Below, piece after piece: positions 24,286 to 36,500 of a stretch of DNA of 64,000 bases. The position numbers were made by a program, and so were the translations under genes. The DNA is from Endothia cerciana (lineage: Eukaryota; Ascomycota; Sordariomycetes; Diaporthales; Cryphonectriaceae), in contig JALRMH010000040.1 in assembly GCA_026119935.1 (NCBI GenBank), positions 124,001 to 188,000 of the forward strand, given 5' to 3'. Below the pieces are notes generated by a model. The model was given only the letters and a program-made list of their open reading frames with translations. It made no database searches and was not told where the DNA came from. The stretch's first letter is position 1; the number at the start of each line of letters is the position of its first letter.

Positions 24286-27200
24286 GTCCCCGAGACTGGT
24301 TTTTGATAAGGTCGCCAGGGAGAGCAGGCATCTCGAAACTACAGTCCTTTCCCCATTTGCATCGGCAGGCGGCACGTTGATTTTCTCGATCATTATGACC
24401 GCATTGCGCTTTTTCTTTCTTTCTATTTTGCATATACACGCTGCATCTACTCCAGTCCTTCTTGCGCAGTCGTCGGACAGGATCGCACTGGTTTCCACGA
24501 TACCATGCTGCCGAAAACGTTTTCCTGCATTGTTTGGCGTTCATCAGGCGTCTAGTCTTCCGGGTTTGGGATAGTGGACATGGGCTTACTGCATCCTAAA
24601 AGGGCAGTCGACTTGTGCTTCCTGCGTGGAGCACTGAGCATCGGACTGGTTTTGACTCCGCTGAGATCTTGCGCAATGCTAGTGGGGCTGGATCCTGTTG
24701 TGGAAATGTTCTGGTACCAGTAGGGGGAGGTCAAACACCTGGGGCTTAGCTCCTCATCTGTTGCGGTCTATTGTGCTATACTTCTGCCATGAATACGAGA
24801 GATCTGCGGGCCTGAATCTGGCTACGTATGACGTGTTTTTGCGCTTGAAGTGAATCAACACGGGATTGCTCCCGTTCCTCGCCGTGCGCCCTGAAGGCCT
24901 CGTGAGCACAAACATCGGTATATAAAAAAGCACAGAACAAATCGGGGCGCTCAGGTGATGCCCCTTGGGGCCACCCGTCCGGACCAGGTGTTCTGACGGC
25001 TGTGCCTACCGTTCTATAATAGGGCGTCTTGGCAAACGAACCAAATGACAGCAACTCACCCTATAGGTGAGCGACGAGGCTGAGCGGCAGCACGAAAGAC
25101 ACTGATGACGCCGAGGCGTCCCACGTGCAACGCGGACGACAAGACGTGCAGCGCCCGTGACACCATACATGATCCAATAGTTGCCAGATACGGGAGATCA
25201 TCAACAGCCGAACAAAAATCCGAAGTTCGGGGTGCCGCATGCCGCAGTTGCTGCAGGATCACGAGCGGGAGGTTGTCCTCACCGCCGACGATAGAACCAG
25301 CCTACGTATTTCATAGAACCCGACAGACCGCGCGCACATCTCTTTGGCCTTGCCCAGCCCCCCCCCCCCTTCCCCCCTCGGCACCGACCTGTAGAAAACG
25401 GGCCCATTTTGTGTCTCAGGAACCCCGCCGCGGGAAGACAACAAGGAACAGCGAGTGGCGTGGCTGAGACAGGACTCATTCAGCCCTGGCAGCCACCTCC
25501 CCATGTGGCCGTGGCAGAACGGGGCGCCCCGTGCCGCATAGCTGGCATTCCAGCGGGAGAGAGAGAGGAAAAAGGAGAAGGGGGAAGGGGGGTGAGGAGA
25601 GACACAGAGAGAGAAAGAACACAATCCTCAGGCAAGAAGACGCGGGCTGCAGCGGGGAGCCCGTCGACTGTGATCCCCCCCCCCCCTCCACGGGCCGAGA
25701 CGTCACCTCGACGGCATGAGGATTGTCGGAGCAGCGACTCGGGAGACGTATAGCAACGCCGCAGGCCGAGACCGTGGACAGGAAGTTGCCCCCCCCCCCC
25801 TTCCGGACGAATGAAATAGAAATAATTTTTTTTTTCAGAAAAAAAAAAAAAGAACCGAAAAGGAACAAGGAAAAAGAGTCGAGGTTGTCACCAACCGGGC
25901 GCCGCCACCACCACGGAAGTGGTGCACGAGTCAAGCTGACGATGATAGACAACTCGGGAGGCCCTGGTGGGGGGATTCCAGAAGCACACAGTTCTGTGCT
26001 CTTCTACCCTTCTACCAGTTCCAGCCATGAGCAGGTCGAGAGAAGGTCCCCCCGCTGATGTTTCAGCCTCGCGAAGATCATCTTCTGTGCCCATCTCGAA
26101 AAGGGTTAGAACTTTTTGATTTATGAAAGGGGGGGAGAAGGGGGGAGGGGTGTGGCAGAGCTGTCAGGAGGCCGGCTTCACAGAACACGAGCCTCGCTTC
26201 GAGAAGGGCTCGACACGAGTGACACCGCAGACGGTCCGCTGCACAACAGAAGCGGCCAGCCGTGCTCATAACCGCCCCAGCCCTATCGCAGGAAGAGGGG
26301 AGGGGGGATGTTGTTTGGCTTGGCTGGGCCATCATGGGACGAGTTGAATCGGCGACTCGCGGAACGAAAAGAAAAAGAAAGTAAAGGGTTAAAAAAAAAA
26401 AATAAAAAAAAAAAAAAAAAAAGGAAACAAAAGGGCACGCAGCTGGCAAGAAGGATCGCCGGACGCCGGAGTCTGAAGCTCGGTGCCCTACCACATAATG
26501 CATAGTAGGGACCCTCTATGTAGAGCCCGTAATGTGATTACGACTGCGGTCTAGATGTACCGATCTTCATCTGCAGGGCCGCCATTTGAAATTTCACGAG
26601 GCTGCTGGCGCCTTGGCTACCGGTAGGACAAGGCAGGCACGTCCATGCTTGTCCTTGGATAGGAACAATAACTTAAAATTTAACTAGATAGAGCGTGGTG
26701 TGATAAAAGGGGCCGCGGAGAAGGGGGGTGGTGGGTTGGGAGGGTCATTCTGGAGGGGATGCACGCCGCCGTCCAGCTGCCCTTCCTGACGCGTCCCGAC
26801 CTCGCCCAGGGGGGATCTGTCTTCTTGGACGGAGCGAATCCAAGATGTTCCTCCTTTGAGAGTCTGCGCCGGCCAGCCAGCGCCGGCGGCCGCCACCTCG
26901 GCCCGCAGACCAGCTGCACCAGCCGTGCCGCGGTCGTCGCGATGGTGCGCATAGACAGCGTGCAGATTTCTCACCCGGGGCCCCCAGCTGTCGTCAGCCA
27001 GCTCGCAGAGGTGGGACCGGCCGGCGAGGGTGGGCACTGGGAAGATAGGCGAGGCCATCGCGGAAATGAGACCGGGCAGAGAGGCTCGGCGCAGGAAGGG
27101 CAGAGGGGGTGGACCCCGCTTTGAGGCCCGCGTACTGGGGCCAGGCGGTGAAGTGCGCGCGCAGGGACACCTTTCTGTCTCCCAGAGGGCCCCGGGCTGA

Positions 27201-28270
27201 GATATATCCTACGTAGTAGAGAGAGGGGGGATGAGCCATCACAAAGCCTCGACAGCCTGGGGGGGGGATTTGATCGACCGCATCTCATCTGGCACGGCCG
27301 GAGGGGGGAGGGGAGGGGGAACGGAGAATATATCAAGAGACCCGCCAGCAAACGCGCTCGAACCTCTCCCTTCCACAAGCGTAAGAAAACCCCCCAATGC
27401 CAGAACAGTCCGGTGCCATATACTACCCCGGAGTCCATGCGGGGGCAGAGGGCTATGGCATACGAGACAGGGACGCGAGACTCTCACGAGGCGGACCAAT
27501 CCGGGAGAAAGGGCTCCCAAACGCGGTAGTGAGGTCATCTCGGCACAGGAGGGCGGATGGGCAATGGGGCCATATGGTACTGTCCAGCTGTAATTATGGC
27601 CCGCCCTTTCCCCTGTAGGATCGACATCTCCCTCATCTAGGAGGTATCATAGCACATTTAGAGTAGGGAACCTACCACCAGTACTGGGGGCTGTAAGTGA
27701 TCTTTGGGACAGACCATACATTGTGAAGCCCCGTCACTTCATCATGCGCATGCTCAATGTTCGGTGCTTGACGCTCCATACTCATATCCATTCTCATGCT
27801 CATGCTTGGTGGTTCATCTCCATGAGGACCCTACTACTATATACTACTGCTACTACCTAGCATGTATGCACGTACTTAACGTGGCCCTGTCTCTGGCAAC
27901 TGTCAAGAGTGGCTGAAGACCCGACCCGCAGAACCCAACCCCCCCCCCCAAAAAAAAAAAAAAAAACAACAACCCAAAATTGAGGATGCGTATGCCAGAG
28001 ACGAGAGGTCAGATCCATGGTGCACCGTCGTCCAATTGTTTGGGTCAAATCTTAATTGGCGCCCCCAAGAGGGACTAGTCCAGGTCCCATCTGGACAGGA
28101 GCCGGGGACTACCCTGTCAGGTCAGGGGTTGATCGACCGGGTCTAAATTTGGGGACGAAGAGAGAAAGTCAGAGAACATGAACGGACATTTCCACCCTCA
28201 TCTCACCGACGACCATACACACACACATACACACACACATACACACACACACTTCGATATGGCGTCTACC

Positions 28271-28343
28271 GGCACAGGCACAGGCACAGGCACTGGCACA
28301 GGCACTGGCACAGGCACTGGCACAGGCACTGGCACTGGCACAG
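28271..28343. repeat. (GGCACA/GGCACT)n hexanucleotide repeat
   Basis: About twelve tandem units, preceded by (CACATA)n-like CA repeats at about 28216-28253. Confidence 0.9.
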
Positions 28344-28464
28344 TCTAGATCAGGTTGCCGCTGTGCTCTGAAACTGGAGAGCCAGCAGCCAGGCGCTGCC
28401 TGACCCCCACCCTCACCCTCTTTAGTGCTGATCCGAACTGGTTCTGGTTCTGGTTGTTGTTGTT

Positions 28465-28490
28465 GATGATGATGATGATGATGATGATGA
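28465..28490. repeat. (GAT)n trinucleotide repeat
   Basis: Uninterrupted GAT units preceded by a short TTG/TTC tract. Confidence 0.9.
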
Positions 28491-29457
28491 CTACTTCTCC
28501 TTCTTCCTTTTTCATCCATCACTGTGGTTCAGTGTTCCTGTGTATGTAGGTGCCCACCTATCTATAGAAGGGAAGGCCACATACTGCGCCTCCTTGGGGG
28601 GGGGGGGGAGAGACTCTGCTGACCGTCTACAACCTCTCTTTTTCTTTTTTTGGGTGTCTGACTGCTAGTGGTAGTGCCAGAGCTGTGGTTCAGCCGGTGA
28701 GGCCTGTCCTGCGGCCCGATTCTTTTTTCTTTTGTCGCTGTTGCTGCTGCTGCTGCATCGTATGATGACATCGCCCCCCCCCCTCCCCCTCCCAGCGCGT
28801 TGGTGATATTTCTGGGTTGGGCGGGTGAGGCCTTGTCGGTGAGGTTTACTGGTTTACTGGTCTATATCACTGGGCCTTGCCCTCTCTGGCCGCCCACCCC
28901 CGGGCACGTTGGGTTGGTCCTCGACTCCCCTTGCTGCCCTGCCTGCCAACTCTTCCTCCTTCCCTTGTCGTGTGCAATCTCGCCAAACAGCAGGGGTCTC
29001 ACCCATGTCCATGCCCGCCCGTTTGACAGGCACAAACCACCCCCTGAACCCCGAGCACAGAACAATCTCCATCTCCATCGTTCATTTCCAGAGTGCTCCT
29101 TCAACCCACAAGCACACGCCTCAGTTGCGTGGTCCCCTCTCTTTTCGGCCCAGGGCCCTGGTCGCTGTGTCCTGTCTCTCCTTCACCACACTACAACCTC
29201 CTCCTCACCCTCTTGGTCTTAACCCTCGCCCGTTCCTTTTTCCTTCCCGGCGCCCGCATTGCGATCCCTCCCCCTCCTTCTTCCTCTCCTGATCTGTTCG
29301 GCCCAGCGTCGCTCCATCCAACAGAGAGTCTCTGCTCTCTACCACACTCTTTTGGAACTTGCGCGAACAACTCGGTTCTCTTGATCCTGTCGTTCGTACG
29401 TTCGTTCGTTCTATCTACCAACCGGCCGCACTCTTATCCCGTCCTCTACCTTTTATA

Positions 29458-29751
29458 GTAAGTCAGGCCCGCTGCCGCGTCTCCCCCGTTGCGTGCTTCA
29501 GCTTTCTCGATCCCGCGCGGCTTGAGCGAGCCCCCCGTCTCACCCTCCTGCCGAGTTGTTCGGGAAGGGCTGGGCTTCGGGGGCCTCGCGGTGCAGGTGG
29601 AGGTCCGGTGGGAGACCGAACCTGAGGGTGCCAATATCTGTTTATAAACACAGACCCGTCAATCGGCTCACGGCGCCGGGGGCGACGTGAGCTTGTCGCA
29701 GGCTGCCTGCTGCTCCCGCTCGGGATATATGCTGACTGCGCCTGTCTGTAG
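29458..29751 (+). other. Probable 5' UTR intron of the SUN gene
   Basis: A consensus donor GTAAGT begins at 29458. A branch-site-like GCTGAC at about 29731 is followed by the acceptor CTGTAG ending at 29751. The start codon lies 36 nt further on. This is inferred from signals only. Confidence 0.4.
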
Positions 29752-29786
29752 TCTTTCGAGTATCAATAAGCACCCGACGCGCGACG

Positions 29787-31277
29787 ATGAGGGCCGTTAT
29801 CACATTAGCCATTGCGGCATCTCTTGCTGCCGGGGCCGCTGCCCAGCCCCACAACCACCAGCACCGGCACCAGCACGCCCGCCAGGAGCACCAGCACCAC
29901 CGCGGCGCCGAGCTCCTGAAGGGGCGCGGCACTGCCTCGCTCAGCGAGCGCTCCCCGGCCGTTGACTACAAGTTCGTGGAGGAGACGGTATATGTCGACG
30001 TGGACGGTAACCCGATCTCCGCGTCCGCCGCCGCCGCCGGCCTCGCGGATGGCGAGTACGAGGTCGTAGGGGAGACCAACCCCTCGTCCACGACCCCGAT
30101 CGCGACCCCGACCCCGACCCCGACCCCGAGCAGCACTTCTGTGGCCAGCACCTCCGCTGCCGCGACCTCTTCGGCGGGCGGTGGCGAGTTCATCGAGGTC
30201 AAGCTCGGCTCCGCGTCCTCCGCCTCGTCTTCCTCCCCCGCGGTGGCCGCGACGACCTCGTCCGCCGCGGCCGCTGCCACCTCCAGCAGCAGCTCCTCCT
30301 CCTCGTCGTCCTCTTCTTCTTCTTCTTCAGGCGCTACCGGTGTCGACGCCGACTTCCCCGATGGCACCATCGACTGCAGCACATTCCCGAGCGCGTACGG
30401 CGCTGTCGCGGTTGATCAGACGAGCGTGACCCCGTGGGTCGGCTACCTGGATGTGGGCACCGACAACTACGAGATCGGCCAGACCGACGACATCACCGTC
30501 TCCTTCTCCGAACCAACCAGCGGTGACCCCCAGCCCGGATATTTCGTTGGTTACGCCTGCCCTGCCGGGTACGATCAGGCGCAGTGGCCAGCCGCCCAGG
30601 GCAGCCTCGGTCAGTCCATCGGTGGCCTGTGGTGCGGCAGTGACAACAAGCTCCACCTGACCCGTTCCAGCTCGACCAAGCTGTGCCAGGAGGGAGCCGG
30701 GAACGTGCAGGTCGTCAGCGAGCTGAGCAAGTCCGTCTTCATCTGCAAGACCTGGTACCCTGGCAATGAGGGCATGTACCTGCCCACCGAGGTCCCTGCC
30801 GGCGAGACCGTGCAGCTCTACAACCCCCTCCAGAGCGAGTCCTTCGAGTGGGAGGGCTCCACCACGTCTGCCCAGTTCTACATGAACCTGCAGGGCCTGA
30901 CCGCCTCCCAGGCCTGTGTCTGGGACAGCCCGTCGCCCTACGCCGAGAAGGCCGGCAACTGGGCCGGCGTGAACCTGGGTACCAGCGTTGACGAGAGCGG
31001 CAGCACCTTCCTGTCCATCTTCCACAACACGCCTACCAGCGACGCCGCCTTGGACTACAACATCGTCATCAGCGGCAGCGATGTCGACGGGACCCCTTGC
31101 AAGTACACCTACGGCAGCAACTCCTTCTCCGGAAGCGGCGACAATGGCTGCACGGTAAGTAGACGTCCACCCCCCCCCCCCCGCGGGGTCTCCCTGTCGA
31201 GGAGGTAATAGTTCCCGCTGACCTTGCTCTAGGTCTCGACTGTCGGTGGCCAGATCACCGTTACGCTGTCCGACTAA
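29787..31277 (+). CDS. SUN-family secreted cell-wall protein (GH132), two exons
   Basis: Exons are 29787-31154 and 31233-31277, giving 470 residues. The intron (GTAAGT..GCTCTAG, 78 nt) contains a C13 run, and the junction reads GCTVSTVGGQ. A signal peptide covers about residues 1-20 (MRAVITLAIAASLAAGAAAQ), followed by a His-rich segment. A low-complexity Thr/Pro/Ser/Ala linker spans about residues 95-185, probably O-mannosylated. The Cys-rich SUN domain covers about 185-470, with CSTFPSAYGAVAVDQ, GGLWCGSDNKLHLTRS, FICKTWYPGNEGMYLPTEV and GNWAGVNLGTSVDESG. Fungal SUN proteins (yeast Sim1, Uth1, Nca3 and Sun4; Candida Sun41) act at the wall in septation and beta-glucan remodelling; that role is by family. 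The ATG context is good (GACGATGAGG). Confidence 0.92.
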
Positions 31278-33505
31278 GCTGCATGCTTGATGACATGGCC
31301 GTGCTGCATTTTCTCTGTCTAGCGTCATTTTTTCTTACTTGATACCTCGAAAAGAAGTGGCGGCGGCTCCTGCGTCCCCCACCCACCCTCGAGCATCTCT
31401 CCTGACCCGGGGGAAGTGATTGATACCCGGGGCGCAGGGCTGCCATCCAAACCTATTACCTGCACAACATAATTGCTATTTGTTTATTTTTTTTTTATTT
31501 TTTTTTATTTTTTTTTGGAGAACGAGGCCGGAGGCACCTGCCCGATCTTGAACCGCAGCCTCGACAAGAAATCAGCCACTGGTGGACGACCCGTCCGTGG
31601 CCACCAACCTGCGCGACAAGTGGCGGCACACTCAGCAGGGGGGCCCCGACTGTTTTAACAAGCACCCATCTCTTGGACATATTGACATCATCTTCGACAT
31701 GTGTTTACTTTCTGTGCGGAGCAATATGGTCATGAGCTTTTTGTTTTGCGTCGGGCAGGCCTGTAGGCGTGTCGACGCAGGAGAACACGCGAGGGGACGA
31801 GGGAGGTTGAGGAGATCCCGCAGGCCAAGGTCTGCAGTCTGCCAGAATTTCTTGCAAGGGCGAGTGTGACAGCAGAGCACCTGGCCCGGCGGCATATGGA
31901 GGGAGGGGGGGGGGGGAGGCGGTGTTGGGAGGGGGTAGGAAAACAGCGAGCAGTTTGGCTTTCTTTTGTCCTTCCGCACGCGAGGTTGCCAAGAAGGCCC
32001 GTTCTCAAGGGAGCAAGCTACAGTACCTTACATTTAACCTACCTTTATACATCAGTCGGATTGGAGAGTCGCAATGTCCACCTCTGGGCGTCTGGGTGTA
32101 GTGAGGTGTCCTCCTTTAAGTGTCTTTTCCCCTTTTTTTTTTTTAACGTGGTCAAGTGCTATACTATACGTTATGAGAGTCAGAACCAGTAACCAGTAGT
32201 GTTTTAAGTGATTGATCGTCCCCTCTGTTCATGGCCCGATTGCAGACAGCGACGGTCCGGCGGTGTACCACTCGTTGATGTGAGAACGACAGGGCGCATC
32301 GCGGTCTCGTCCGCGGCAGGATGCGAAGAGAAACCTTGTGTGGTGTGCGCAGGTGCACCGATAGTGTATGTTACCGAGCCAGCCCGATGCTGTACAGTAT
32401 GATTCAACGGGGTCGGTGCCACGGATCCCAACACGTGGGTAGCGAGAGGAGAGATCTCAAGGGGGCACAAGAGGCACCGGTGCTACCGAAACAGGCTGTG
32501 TGGAAGAAATGCCCGAGTATCAATCTCGCACGGCACGGGGATGAGATGACCACCGACCTGGGATCACCGCGGGGGTCCTCGCGGCTCAACGCCTATCAGG
32601 TCAATGCTCTGCCACCGTTCACCGTCGTCGTCGTCATCGTCGTCGAGAGTACGGTACTGAAGACGGTTGGTCCTGCACTTGGCAACCCAAAGCAGAGAGA
32701 CAAGGCGCCGTTCTTATTAACCCTCCAAGGCAGCAGTGGGAGCAGAGCGTGCAAGGAACGACCATGCAGTGAAGCAGCGGATGTTTCAAGCGCTGGGCTG
32801 TCCGTCCCAGCCAGCCGATTCGTCAGTATCTCAAGCCCGTGTCTGTCCTGCCTCTGGGTATCTCAAGAGGAGACCACCTGTCAGCCCAGGTGGATGGGCG
32901 GGGGCATCGCGCCAGTAGAAAGCGTGGTCTGAGACTGGGATAGGGCATACAATAGCGCTGTAGCACTGTAGCACTTATAGTCTCTTGGCCCCCTCCCCCC
33001 CCCCCCTGTGGCGCTGTGCGCTCACAACCCCTTGCACGGGTGCGTGCCACCGAGTGGCGGCAGGTAGCCAGCCGTGCCAGCCAAGCCCGTACGGATCCCC
33101 GGGGGCCTCTACATACGTAACCGTTAGGTTGATCTCGGGTTGGACCCGCTATTCTTAGCTTAGCTGTGCCTCTGCTTGCCTCAGAATTGCGCGCCTGAGA
33201 CGCCACGCAATTGTATTGGCAGCTGGATTCCTCCACGACAACACCTCACTGTTTTTGCCCCCATCCCCCCTCCCAATATCTTTCTTGTGCCATAGGAGTA
33301 ACCTCGCCTTCCTCTGCGTCGCTCTTGTCATCTTGATCATTGCTTGTCACCCTGCCAGTGATTTGCCGACCTTCCACCTCCACAGCACCTGTCCACTCCC
33401 GAGCGTAATCCTGACGACCCGGCCCCGAATTATTCCTTCATCGGTCGCTCTCTCTCCCTCCCTCCCTCCCAACTTCATGATTTCTACCACGGTCCGGCCG
33501 ATACG
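31278..33505. other. Intergenic region between the SUN gene and vps10
   Basis: No supported gene. T-rich runs at about 31480-31515, G12 at 31905-31916 and C12 at 32995-33006 are present. A 203-codon frame at 32321-32932 has no family features. The last 250 nt are pyrimidine-rich, as expected for a fungal promoter and leader. Confidence 0.6.
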
Positions 33506-36500
33506 ATGAAGGCCAGGGGAGCCACCAAGGCGGCAGCCCTGCTGCTGGCATCCCTCTGGGCAGCACCGCTGCAGCCGGTGCTGGCCAAGGACGAGCCGAC
33601 CTTCTCCGTCAAGGAGTTCGACCACTACCCCCAGAACCTCAACTACTTCGACCAGTCGGACGTCATCCTCTTCCAGGACGTGACCACGCAGAATGTCTGG
33701 CGCTCTCCCGACGGCGGTGAGACGTGGACCGTCGTCGACGACGTCCCTGAGGGCAAGGCCTTCGCCCTCGTCCTCCACGAGTTCGACAACAAGCGTGCTT
33801 ACATCCTGACCGAGTCCACATCCCACTGGCGCACCGACGACCAGGGCAAGACGTGGAAGAGCTTCTTCACCGACTCGGAGTTCAACATCTTCCGGCCGGA
33901 GATCTTCAGCTTCCACGCCGACGATCCCGACCGTATCATATTCAACGGCATGGACTGCAAGGGCATCTTCTGCGACGAGGTCGCAATGTACACGCTGGAC
34001 GGCTTCAGCAGCGACGCCAAGTTCCTACGGGGTAATACGGAGGGCTGCTGGTGGGCCAAGGGGTCCGACCTGTTCACCACCGGCCAGAGAGACCTGGACA
34101 GGCAGCGCATCGTGTGCATCCTCCGGGACACATTCTCGCCGCTGAAGCAGGACAACCGGCTGATCATCTCGGACAACTATTTCAGTGCCTCCAGCGCCGA
34201 CGGCAAGATCCAGGAGTACGAGCCGAACCTCGACACGGACAGGCCGGTGCAGGGCATCGTCAATGTGGCTTCTATCAAGAAGTACATACTGGTCGCGACC
34301 GCGTCCCTGAACACGGACGAGATGGCGCTGTTCGTCACCGACGATACGCTCAAGTGGCACAGGGCGATGTTCCCCGAGGACCACCGCATCGACCAGGAGG
34401 CCTACACTGTGCTGGAGAGCACCAACTACAGCATCCAGGTCGACGTCATGACCACCCGGCCGTCCAATCCCATGGGTGTCATGTTCACGAGCAACTCCAA
34501 CGGCACGTTCTTCACGAGGAACATCGAGCATACGAACCGTAACATGATGGGCCATGTCGACTTCGAGAAGATCGCCGGGATACAGGGTATCTTCCTCGTG
34601 AACAAGGTGGACAACTGGGAGGAGGTGGAGAAGCAGTTCCTGACGGAGAAGAAGATCGTGTCCGAGATCACGCACGATGACGGGCGGACGTTCAACTTCG
34701 TCCAGACGCACGACGCAGGCGACAGGATCCACCTGCACTCTGTCACGCAGCTGATCAATGTCGGCCGTGTCTTCTCGAGCCCGGCGCCTGGTCTGGTCAT
34801 GGCCAATGGCAACACAGGAGAGCACCTGAAGTCGTATGCGGATGCCTACCTGTACATCTCCGACGACGCCGGTATGCACTGGTTGGAGGGACCCAAGGGG
34901 CCGCACAAGTACGAGTTTGGAGACCAGGGCAGCGTCCTCGTCGCCATTCACGATTCCCAAAAGGCCGATGTCGGGGAGATCAAGTACTCTCTTGATCACG
35001 GCAAGACCTGGAAGACGCAGGACCTTCCGAGCGGTCTCAAGATCAAGCCATGGGTCCTGACAACGACCCCGGACTCCACGAGTCTGAAGTTTCTCCTGTA
35101 TGGCCAGACCGGCGACGAGATGAGTCCCAAGTTCCAGGTCATCTCCATCGATTTTGATGGTCTGCATGAGAGGACTTGCGGTAAGGGCGACATGGAAGAC
35201 TGGTGGGCCAGGGTCGATGAAGACGGCAACCCTACTTGCCTCATGGGCCACACACAAAAGTACACGCGCAGAAAGAAGGACGCGGGCTGCTTCATGAAGC
35301 AGGAGTTCAACCTGGTGGGGGTCCGGACGACCAACTGCGACTGCACCGACGCTGACTTTGAGTGTGACTACAACTTCCGCCGCGAGGACGGCGAGTGTGT
35401 TGCTGTTGGCCCCATCCAGGCTCCCAGCGGAGCTTGCGCGAATGCCAAGCCAGAGGACACATTCATGGGTTCTTCGGGATGGCGGCTCATCCCTGGCAAT
35501 ACTTGCAAGAGGAAGAGCGGAGAGCAGAAGGATGATCTGATAGAGAGGAAGTGCGCCGACTCCCACTCCCCGCCCAAGGGACCGGCTAGCGGCAAGGTCG
35601 AAAGCTCACAGCACGTCTTCGAAAACACCCAGAAGGCCGAGGTATACTACCTTGAGCGTGGTGAGACCAGCAAATCTGACGACGAGACGATCATTGCAAC
35701 AGGCGGCGGCAAGATCTCGATTACTCACGACGGCGGCAGAAGCTGGGACACACCCAAGGCGCTGTCTCGGAAGTTCTGGAGAATCTTCCCGCACACCTTC
35801 TTCAAGGACATGGTGCTATTCATCCAGGAAGATGGCACAGTCGTGTACACCATTAATCATGGACAGTCTTTCGATGAGTTCAAGACCCCGACCCATCCCG
35901 ACCCCAACATCAGACGACCGTTCGCCTTCCACCCTGACAAGAAGGACTGGATCATCTGGGTTGGCAAGAAGTGCACTAGTGCCGGTGAGACGTGCTACCA
36001 GGAAGCCTCGCTCTCCACAGACCGTGGTGACCATTGGCAGACCCTCAAGCGCTACGTCGACCACTGCGAGTTCACCGGCTCCAGCGCCTTCAACAACTTC
36101 CGTTCGCAAGACCAAATCATATGCAAGGCCAGAACGAAGGAGGACAACAGCGAGATGGACAACCCGTGGCAACTTGTCGTCGGGCCTGCCGATGACTTCG
36201 ACGACAAGGGCAAGGTCGTCCAGAGCGATGTCAAGGAGTTCGTCACGATGTCCGAGTTCATCGTCGTTGCCACGCAGAACAGCACCAGGAACACCCTAAG
36301 GGCGCTTGCCAGTCTTGACGGCGAGACCTACGCCGAGGCTCACTTCCCCCACAATTTTGAGGTCCCTCATCAGCATGCATACACCGTTCTTGACAGCTCT
36401 ACCCACGCTGTTAACCTCTTTGTTGCAACCAGCACTGACGACGACAGGCTCTTTGGAGCCATCATGAAGAGCAACTCCAACGGCACGTCCTACGTCCTGA

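Larger units (their letters stand above)
24286..29457. other. 5.2 kb intergenic region upstream of the SUN gene
   Basis: No supported gene. Poly-C runs (25358-25369, 25675-25686, 25789-25800, 27939-27949), a poly-G run (28596-28608), poly-A (27950-27966) and A-rich tracts (about 25830-25855, 26390-26432) are frequent. A GC-rich block at 26.7-27.1 kb has short frames on both strands; one minus-strand frame starting at about 26946 has a basic, mitochondrial-presequence-like N-terminus but no family match. From about 28.8 kb the sequence is pyrimidine-rich and is probably SUN promoter and leader. Confidence 0.6.

Noticed and set aside
28169..28522. Minus-strand frame with poly-His, poly-Gln and Cys-Ala repeats
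   Set aside because: It is a translation of adjacent GAT, GGCACA and CA microsatellites with no other content.
32321..32932. 203-codon frame between the SUN gene and vps10
   Set aside because: It has no recognisable family, no sensible codon bias and no promoter or splice context.
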